Assembly (NCBI GenBank): GCA_003165615.1
Contig: PLWR01000343.1
Span: 733 to 8,674, forward strand
DNA: 7,942 nt
Origin: Acidobacteriota bacterium
GTDB taxonomy: Bacteria > Acidobacteriota > Terriglobia > UBA7540
Direction of reading: 5' to 3'
The notes beneath the pieces were generated by a model. It worked only from the letters and a program-made list of their open reading frames with translations, was not told the DNA's origin and searched no databases. The position numbers and the translations under genes are program-made. Positions 1-5,260 of this stretch are shown here, piece by piece. How positions within the stretch are numbered: position 1 is the stretch's first letter; each line of letters begins with the position of its first letter.

Positions 1-644
1 TCTTCCTGGATGAAATCGGCGAACTGCCCGTAGAACTGCAATCGCGGTTGTTGCGGGCGCTCCAGGAGCATGAAATCCGTCCCCTGGGCAGCAACGAGCG
101 GATTCAGTTCGAAGCGCGAATCATCGCCGCCACCAACCAGGATTTGGAGGCGGGAGTAAATCGCGGCGCCTTTCGCAAGGATTTATACTTCCGCCTCAAC
201 GTCGTCTCCATCAAGATGCCCTCCCTTCGCGATCGAAAGGAGGATATCCCGGCGCTGGTCCGGCATTTCCTGGCGCGCTTCGGCAACGAGAAATCGGTGA
301 CCCTGATCTCCGACCAAGCCCTGGGGCGCTTGATGAGTTATGACTGGCCCGGCAACGTTCGCGAGCTGGAAAATTGCATCCAGCGCGCGGTTTCACTGGG
401 TTCCGGGACATTCATTCAAATGCAGGATCTGCCCTCCGCGATGCTCTATCACCTCGCGCGCAAGTCCCCCTCCCGGCAGGATCTGTCCACCCTGCAAGCA
501 CTCGAACAGCAGGCCATCCGGCAGGCGCTCCAGGCCACGGGCGGTGATCGGGTTCGCGCCGCAAAACTTCTCGGCATCGGCAAAACCACCATCTACCGCA
601 AGCTTAAAGAATACGGCATTGACGCGACTCCATCCGAGGTGTAG
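1..644 (+). CDS. Sigma-54-dependent transcriptional activator, NtrC/AtoC type (C-terminal part)
   Basis: This gene enters from the left edge: the frame is open from base 3, and 213 residues are visible before the TAG stop. It would be a cytoplasmic activator that uses ATP hydrolysis to open promoters bound by sigma-54 RNA polymerase. The visible piece starts at the Walker B segment FLDEIGELP (residues 1-9 of the piece). It continues with sensor I (IIAATNQDLE, 40-49), the arginine-finger region (FRKDLYFRLN, 57-66) and sensor II (WPGNVREL, 115-122), then a linker and a Fis-type helix-turn-helix (about 163-206, with AAKLLGIGKTTIYRKL). The N-terminal part, including Walker A, the GAFTGA loop and any receiver, GAF or PAS domain, is outside the window. 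The signal it senses therefore cannot be told, and a two-component response regulator is only the commonest option. The family assignment is very secure. No sigma-54 promoter (TGGCAC-N5-TTGC type) was seen nearby to name a target. Confidence 0.95.
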   Translation, partial: FLDEIGELPVELQSRLLRALQEHEIRPLGSNERIQFEARIIAATNQDLEAGVNRGAFRKDLYFRLNVVSIKMPSLRDRKEDIPALVRHFLARFGNEKSVTLISDQALGRLMSYDWPGNVRELENCIQRAVSLGSGTFIQMQDLPSAMLYHLARKSPSRQDLSTLQALEQQAIRQALQATGGDRVRAAKLLGIGKTTIYRKLKEYGIDATPSEV

Positions 645-727
645 GCGCGGCGTTGATTTGAATTCATCAAACACTGGTTAAGTAAACCATCTTGTAACCA
701 TTTCAAAGTGGAGGTAGACTCCCGCGC

Positions 728-1714
728 ATGAAAAAGACTGCATATCTCGTACTTTGGTTATTTATGGCTGCTATTGCAGGTGGGGCACAGCCCCCGCTGA
801 ACGACGCGGATTTCAAGTTGGCGCTACCATCTCATCAGGGGCAACTCCAGTGGCATGCCGATGGGTTCAAAATCGTTCAATCTTCTGCCAAGCCCAATGG
901 TCTAGAGGTCGGCATTCGAGGGAGCAATGGGTCGAATCATATGGCCTTCCTCAGCTTCTTGTTTCTCTTTCCTGAACAGGCGCCGATGACAAGTCCGAAA
1001 TGCCGGGACGGGGTTATTGAGCCCGCGAAGAGGAGTAATTCGACGCTAAAGATTCTTGCGACATCAGAGTTGGTGCGTTCTGATGGTGTGCCGACCGAAT
1101 TGGTGAGCTATGCCGTGAAGGACCAAGTCGGCAAAATGATGTATAGCATGCGGGGATTTGTAGCGACGGGCGATATTTGCGGCGACCTCGAGATTTACAG
1201 TTACGATCAGAGCAATCTCGAAGACCCTGATCTGAGAAAGATTTGGGCGAGCTACCGCTTTGATCCCAATTACTCGCCGCAGTTCAATGATGTGTTCGTC
1301 TATGCCGACATCCTTTATCGATCACACAGGTACCAGGCGGCGGCTCCGTTCCTGGATTAGGCGCTGACAAAGCTCAAGGACGATAAGGATAACGACCAAG
1401 AGACGTGGCGGCGTGTGACAACCCACCAAGCTGGGATGGCTTACAGAATGGCAGGGAATATTCCAAAAGCACGCGCCCTTTTCGAGGCGGCAATCGCAAA
1501 GGACCCGGAATACCCTTTGTACTATTACAATCTGGCATGCGCTGATGCGGAGGGAAAGAACCTCGCGGATGCGCGTACCCATCTTCGGCAGGCATTCGCC
1601 CGCAAAGCAAATGTGATACGAGGCGAGACCATGCCGGACCCGAGCAAGGATGACTCATTTCTGCCTTACCGTGATAACAAAGAGTTCTGGACTTTTGTCG
1701 AAAGTCTGCGCTGA
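728..1714 (+). pseudogene. Secreted TPR protein interrupted by an in-frame amber codon
   Basis: One continuous frame of 328 codons runs from ATG 728 to TGA 1712-1714, broken only by TAG at 1358-1360 (codon 211). The start is preceded by GGAGGT at 710-715. The N-terminus is a signal peptide (MKKTAYLVLWLFMAAIAGGA, then QPP), so the product would be exported. Residues about 25-190 form a domain I do not recognise. A first TPR begins near residue 190 (ADILYRSHRYQAAAPFLD), and the amber falls inside its second helix. The reading resumes at once with ALTKLKDD, followed by two more TPR-like units (about 233-265 and 266-293) and a terminal PDPSKDDSF...FVESL segment. The TPR pattern matches across the stop, so a single substitution from CAG, GAG or AAG is the likely cause. 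Translation as it stands gives a 210-residue protein without most of the TPR part. Reinitiation at GTG 1415 is possible but has no good ribosome site. A sequencing error cannot be excluded. Confidence 0.8.
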
Positions 1715-1884
1715 GTTTAACTTTTTAGTAATCTTCTCCCCGTATTGGCTTGCAGTATCCACAATCGGGTTTGGCCAAACTCACCCGGGCCCCAAATTTC
1801 CCTTCCATTCGACATCCCTACCTTTTCAAGTTAGGATTCAAAGGCGAACTTCCATGCAGAGGAAACGCAGGACTCACTCGAGCG

Positions 1885-2991
1885 ATGGCCACGATTGCCC
1901 TTGATGCCACTTATAGTGCCGACCCCCAGCTTACGGGGATTGGCGTGTATTCGCGCCGCCTCATCGAAACGCTGCTCACCCTGGAGACGCCGCACCGGTT
2001 TCTGTTCTGTTACCGCCTTTCGCGGCTGGGCAAGCGGCAGTACTTCCTAAAGCCGGGATCGGTCCATGGCACGCGGGCGCGGTTCTCGGTGTGCGTGTAT
2101 CAGGAGCCGGTGACTTTCTGGCTGCCCTGGCAGGCGCAACTCTTTCACAGCCTGGCGCAGCGCCCGCCGGCTTTCCACTTCCGCCAGGAGATTGTGACCG
2201 TCTTCGATGTCTTCCCCATTACCGGCGAGAATTATTCCACGGCGGATTTCCGCAAGAAATTCTCCGACCTCCTCCAGCAAGCGACTGGCCGGGCGGCGCG
2301 GGTCATCACCTCCTCACATGCTTCGGAAAGCCTGCTGATTTCGCACGCACAAGTCCCGCCGGATAAAATTCGAGTCATTCCGCTGGGCGTCGATCCACCG
2401 GCAGTCGTCCTTTCCCCAGAAGAACGCTTGCAGGAACGCGCACGCATTCTTGGCGGTGAGGGAGAAATGGTTTTGAGCGTTGGAGTGATTCAAACCCGCA
2501 AGAATACGCTCAATATGCTTAAGGCCCTGAAGACGCTTCCAGCAAAATACCGACTGGTTCTTTGCGGAGGCGATGGCTACGGCAGTGAGGCGATCCACGA
2601 GTTCATCCGCGCCGAATCCCTGGGCGACCGCGTAAAGCTGCTCGGATTCATTGACGACACTCAATTGGCCCGACTCTATCAGGCCGCGAGCGTGTTCCTG
2701 TTTCCATCCTTGGAGGAGGGCTTTGGCATTCCCGTGTTGGAGGCGATGGCAAACGGCGTGCCCGTGGTGACCTCCAACGTATCGTCGATGCCGGAAGTGG
2801 GCGGCGAAGCGGCCTTATACGTGGACCCGCACGACCCCGCGGATATTGCGCAGAAGGTTGCGCAGGCGGCGGAGGATTCGGCGCTGCGCAATGTCCTGGT
2901 AAAAAAAGGACTCGCCCGGGCAAGCGAATTCACCTGGCGCCGCACCGCCGAAGCGACACTGGCGGTCTACGACGAAATCTTGAAACTCTAA
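1885..2991 (+). CDS. Glycosyltransferase, family 4 type (GT-B fold)
   Basis: The predicted 368-residue protein matches the normal length of single-domain GT4 retaining glycosyltransferases. These move a sugar from a nucleotide-sugar donor to a glycan or lipid-linked acceptor at the cytoplasmic side of the membrane. The N-terminal acceptor domain starts with IALDATYSADPQLTGIGVYS (4-23), containing the glycine loop TGIGVYS. The linker VIPLGVD (164-170) leads to the donor domain, with SVGVIQTRKN (198-207), LCGGDGYG (226-233) and the signature EX7E (Glu278-GFGIPVL-Glu286). The frame is open from 1732, with a possible TTG at 1750. ATG 1885 was chosen because family similarity begins there; its ribosome site is poor (GCAGGA at 1867-1872, 12 bases away). 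No other polysaccharide genes flank it, so the sugar and acceptor are unknown. O-antigen or exopolysaccharide work is the usual role for such proteins. Confidence 0.92.
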   Translation: MATIALDATYSADPQLTGIGVYSRRLIETLLTLETPHRFLFCYRLSRLGKRQYFLKPGSVHGTRARFSVCVYQEPVTFWLPWQAQLFHSLAQRPPAFHFRQEIVTVFDVFPITGENYSTADFRKKFSDLLQQATGRAARVITSSHASESLLISHAQVPPDKIRVIPLGVDPPAVVLSPEERLQERARILGGEGEMVLSVGVIQTRKNTLNMLKALKTLPAKYRLVLCGGDGYGSEAIHEFIRAESLGDRVKLLGFIDDTQLARLYQAASVFLFPSLEEGFGIPVLEAMANGVPVVTSNVSSMPEVGGEAALYVDPHDPADIAQKVAQAAEDSALRNVLVKKGLARASEFTWRRTAEATLAVYDEILKL

Positions 2992-3041
2992 TCGGCGCCG
3001 GGTACTGTCTTATTTGCGAGACGCGGGCGCTCCAATGTGCA

Positions 3042-3128
3042 GTCATTCCCGCGAAGGCGGGAATCTACTCCGCAAGCCACTGGAGACGCGTCGCCGATGG
3101 AATGGATTCCCGCCTTCGCGGGAATGAC
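3042..3128. repeat. 87-bp nested inverted repeat (palindromic intergenic element)
   Basis: Two 24-base arms (3042-3065 and 3105-3128) are perfect reverse complements, separated by 39 bases. Each arm is itself a hairpin, ATTCCCGC-GAAG-GCGGGAAT (3045-3064, and the complementary form in the other arm), with an 8-bp stem and a 4-base loop. The transcript could fold either as two small hairpins or as one long stem. The core resembles dispersed ATTCCC...GGGAAT palindromes such as the neisserial dRS3 repeats, but relationship is not shown. The element starts about 50 bases after the glycosyltransferase stop and has no T-tract, so a role as an intrinsic terminator is doubtful. It could protect mRNA 3' ends or be a non-autonomous mobile element. 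CCAATG occurs at 3032-3037 and 3128-3133, but the spacing is too uneven for a clear target duplication. Confidence 0.85.
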
Positions 3129-3202
3129 CAATGCTTCGTAGGGATTCCTATTCCAAATGACACAAGCACCCGCCTTCCTTGCTTATTGTCTTCAGCTTGC
3201 GT

Positions 3203-3229
3203 AATCTGTGAAATCTGATTAATCTGCGG
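3203..3229 (+). repeat. Three 9-bp-period AATCTG repeats upstream of the MetF-like gene
   Basis: AATCTG occurs at 3203-3208, 3212-3217 and 3221-3226, exactly 9 bases apart, each followed by three variable bases (TGA, ATT, CGG). The array ends 11 bases before the ATG of the MetF-like gene, so it lies in the 5' leader or promoter. The last unit supplies GCGGA (3226-3230), the only, weak, ribosome-site candidate. A poor sigma-70-like pair (TTGTCT 3186-3191, TGAAAT 3209-3214, 17-base spacer) would overlap it; I give that little weight. Confidence 0.6.
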
Positions 3230-3240
3230 ATAATTCTCAA

Positions 3241-4158
3241 ATGGGTTTTAACGAGGCGCTTCTACATCCCGCCGTTCCGGTGACGTTGTTTGAGGTGGTT
3301 CCCCCCGCCGCGGCGAAGCCCGAGGCGCTGGAATCCTCTCTGCACGAGCTCCAACAATTGCGCGGCCGAGTGGATGCCATCAATATTCCGGAGCTCCACG
3401 ACGAGGACCGTCCCGGTGAGCGGACCAGCAAATTCATTGAGCGGGTTGAACCCCGCATCCTCGGCTCGCGCATCAAGCGCGAACTGGGAATTGACGTGGT
3501 GATCAATCGCGTGACCGTTCACGATCCTGAGCCGAAGTACTGGTTCCGTGAAACTTGCGGGTCGTGGGATATGCCCAATTGGGTTCTCGTCGGGGGTGAG
3601 TCGAAGGAGATTCAATATCCCGGCCCTAATCCCGCCGAAGCCGCGCGGATAGTGAAATCTCTGAATCTGCCGGTTTCGCTTGGTGGAATCACCATTCCCA
3701 GCCGGGTGAACGAACCGGAACGCATTCGCAAGAAACACGCGCAAGGCGTGGATTTTTTCACCTCGCAGGTGATGTTTGACTCCAATGATCTGGTGGGGCT
3801 GATCCAGCGGCTCAATGGCGTCGAGGCGCGCATCTTCATCAGCTTTGCCCCCGTCAGCAACCGCCGCGATTTGCAATTCCTCCGTTGGCTGGGCGTTGAC
3901 ATTCCGCGCGACCTTGACCGCTTCCTGACTGGGTCTGAACAGGGTGAGGCCGCAGCAGCCGAGACCTGCCTCGATCGTTCCATCAACCTGGCCCAGCGCA
4001 TTCTGATGGACGTGTTTGATAACCTGCCCCCCGATCCACCTCCCATCGGCCTGAATATCGAGCACATCACCCGCAAGAACTTTACGCCCTCGCTCGCCAT
4101 GCTGGACCGGTTGGGGAATTTGTATGCCAGCCTGGTGGGGAAGAAGTTTGGAATTTAG
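3241..4158 (+). CDS. Methylenetetrahydrofolate reductase-like TIM-barrel protein (MetF-related)
   Basis: The predicted 305-residue cytoplasmic protein has the layout of MetF/MTHFR enzymes, which reduce 5,10-methylene-tetrahydrofolate to 5-methyl-tetrahydrofolate for methionine synthesis. FEVVPP (17-22) corresponds to the FEFFPP strand and keeps the catalytic Glu (Glu18; Glu28 in E. coli MetF). GVDFFTSQVMFD (169-180) corresponds to the ITQFFFD segment and keeps Gln176 and Asp180. FAPVSNRRDLQFLRWLGVDIP (202-222) corresponds to the PVSN...IP segment, and GLNIEHITRK (270-279) to the last barrel strand. The usual RGD flavin-site motif is VLVGGES here (115-121), so the Asp equivalent to E. coli Asp120 is missing. 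This resembles a divergent or FAD-independent subfamily more than classical MetF, and another folate- or one-carbon-related reaction is possible. The gene stands alone, with no methionine genes beside it. The start ATG 3241 fits the family N-terminus; the ribosome site is weak. Confidence 0.72.
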   Translation: MGFNEALLHPAVPVTLFEVVPPAAAKPEALESSLHELQQLRGRVDAINIPELHDEDRPGERTSKFIERVEPRILGSRIKRELGIDVVINRVTVHDPEPKYWFRETCGSWDMPNWVLVGGESKEIQYPGPNPAEAARIVKSLNLPVSLGGITIPSRVNEPERIRKKHAQGVDFFTSQVMFDSNDLVGLIQRLNGVEARIFISFAPVSNRRDLQFLRWLGVDIPRDLDRFLTGSEQGEAAAAETCLDRSINLAQRILMDVFDNLPPDPPPIGLNIEHITRKNFTPSLAMLDRLGNLYASLVGKKFGI

Positions 4159-4178
4159 ATTTTGGATTTTGGATTGAG
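4158..4178 (+). repeat. GATTTTG heptamer repeat at the 3' end of the MetF-like gene
   Basis: GATTTTG occurs at 4158-4164 and 4165-4171, followed by a degenerate third unit GATTGAG (4172-4178) and preceded by a looser one, GAATTTA (4151-4157). The array begins on the last base of the TAG stop codon of the MetF-like gene and fills much of the 52-base gap to the next start. It has no dyad symmetry and is not a terminator. Confidence 0.55.
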
Positions 4179-4210
4179 GAAACTGGCGGCGCAGTGGTCA
4201 GGGGTGCTGA

Positions 4211-5158
4211 ATGCGGAACATATTCTTCGTTATTGCTCTAGCGGTCTTGTCCCCGGGGACCTTGGCACAGAAAGAACCGCGGATGCTTTTTTGCCTTGCA
4301 TATGGAGGTGTTCCTGAATGTCCGAACCACGCCGGCGTAAGAACAGACCGCAGTGAAGTTGCAAGCGGGTTTGGTTCATTAGTCTCCATTGTGGGGATTG
4401 CACAACGCACGGCGCGGGGATGTGGATTCAGCGCCCACATTGAGGTTGAACAGAAGGGAAAGAAGGTCTTTAACTTACCCGAGCCCGGCAAACGGGGTTT
4501 CAGTATTGTTGACTTTTCACCTGATGGCCGCAGTCTCTTGCTATCAAGTCAAATTGACCTGGGCTATCCCTATGAAGACTACCGCAATGTCGAAGTGACA
4601 ACGATGGATCTATCAACAGGCGAGATGCATTGGGCGAACGCCTGGGACATTCTCGGCTGGCATGATTGTGTCTCAACCATCGAAGCACAAGGATTTGCCA
4701 GCGATGGAAAAGTGGTACTTCGCCCACGGATGTCTATTAGGGGAACAAAGGGTCACCCCGACTGCGTGAAGACCCCAGAGCTGTTCGAAACCGACTTGAA
4801 GCCAGTCTCCGCACAAAAGCTTCCCAACGATGCCAGAGTCGAGCGATATGGCAAAAGAATCCATCCCGCCTACGAAGCGTGTAAGGCCGATCCTGACATC
4901 ACTGGTGCATGCTTCAATGTTTATGGTCGCCTTTCGATTTGGAACGGTGCCCCCAGCCTGCGGATTTGGCGGATCGGAACAAAACGCATTCTCGGCGTGC
5001 AGAACGAAACCCTGCCAGAGGGGGTTGCTAATAGGATGGATTTTGGGGTTGAGGCCACTGGTGACTTTGAGGTCTGTCCCTTTACCGAGGAGCGCGCTGG
5101 CGAAATGCAGATGGTCTGTGTCGAATCAGCTGAAAACGTCACCTATAAGAAATATTAG
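4211..5158 (+). CDS. Secreted cysteine-rich protein of unknown function
   Basis: The protein has 315 residues. A signal peptide (MRNIFFVIALAVLSPGTLAQ, cleavage probably after residue 19 or 20) sends it out of the cytoplasm. FSPDGRSLLLSS (102-113) looks like one blade of a TolB/WD40-type beta-propeller, but I see no clear row of blades. The C-terminal part has a distinctive pattern: GRLSIWNGAPSLRIWRIGTK (239-258) followed by RILGV, then GDFEVCPFT (284-292) and GEMQMVCVESA (297-307). I recall this pattern as recurring in secreted proteins of unknown function. Nine cysteines (28, 37, 71, 153, 185, 224, 234, 289, 303) suggest disulphides, although an odd number leaves one free in the monomer. AGGGG at 4200-4204, six bases before ATG 4211, supports the start. 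The gene is AT-richer than its neighbours (one sampled 60-base line about 48% GC). I assign no function. Confidence 0.82.
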   Translation: MRNIFFVIALAVLSPGTLAQKEPRMLFCLAYGGVPECPNHAGVRTDRSEVASGFGSLVSIVGIAQRTARGCGFSAHIEVEQKGKKVFNLPEPGKRGFSIVDFSPDGRSLLLSSQIDLGYPYEDYRNVEVTTMDLSTGEMHWANAWDILGWHDCVSTIEAQGFASDGKVVLRPRMSIRGTKGHPDCVKTPELFETDLKPVSAQKLPNDARVERYGKRIHPAYEACKADPDITGACFNVYGRLSIWNGAPSLRIWRIGTKRILGVQNETLPEGVANRMDFGVEATGDFEVCPFTEERAGEMQMVCVESAENVTYKKY

Positions 5159-5215
5159 GGAGAGGAACAGGTGTATCGTGGACCCGCAAAACAGGTCTGC
5201 TACAGGTCCCTTGGG

Positions 5216-5236
5216 CTCGTCACTTGTCACTCGTCA
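5216..5236 (+). repeat. CTCGTCA heptamer repeat upstream of priA
   Basis: Three 7-base units lie head to tail: CTCGTCA (5216-5222), CTTGTCA (5223-5229) and CTCGTCA (5230-5236). They sit 25 bases before the priA start. The middle unit contains TTGTCA, a good match to a -35 element, so the repeat may be part of the priA promoter. No dyad symmetry is present. Confidence 0.6.
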
Positions 5237-5254
5237 CTGCTTTTAGCATAGAAT
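5224..5254 (+). promoter_or_regulatory. Putative sigma-70-type promoter of priA
   Basis: TTGTCA (5224-5229, five of six matches to TTGACA) and TAGAAT (5249-5254, five of six matches to TATAAT) are separated by 19 bases, which is longer than the ideal 17. Transcription would be expected to start about six or seven bases after the -10 box, at the GTG start codon 5261. That fits the absence of any Shine-Dalgarno sequence and would make the message leaderless. The call rests on consensus matching only. Confidence 0.4.
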
Positions 5255-5260
5255 GCCTTC

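Noticed and set aside
675..689. Small hairpin TGGTT-AAGTA-AACCA as a terminator for the regulator gene
   Set aside because: The stem is only 5 bp, AT-rich, and no T-run follows.
1539..1556. TGGCATGCGCTGATGC as a sigma-54 promoter
   Set aside because: It lies inside the TPR coding frame and lacks the TTGC half of the -12 element.
728..1714. Pyrrolysine or genome-wide amber recoding to explain TAG at 1358
   Set aside because: Four other genes in the window end in TAG at the expected family C-terminus, so TAG works as stop, and the protein is not a methylamine methyltransferase.
1750..1884. N-terminal extension of the glycosyltransferase from TTG 1750
   Set aside because: The 45 extra residues show no family similarity, and GT4 proteins typically begin with the strand found at ATG 1885.
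3262..4065. 267-codon open frame on the minus strand opposite the MetF-like gene
   Set aside because: The plus strand encodes a recognisable family over the same interval; the minus frame has no recognisable domain and is a typical shadow of GC-rich codons.
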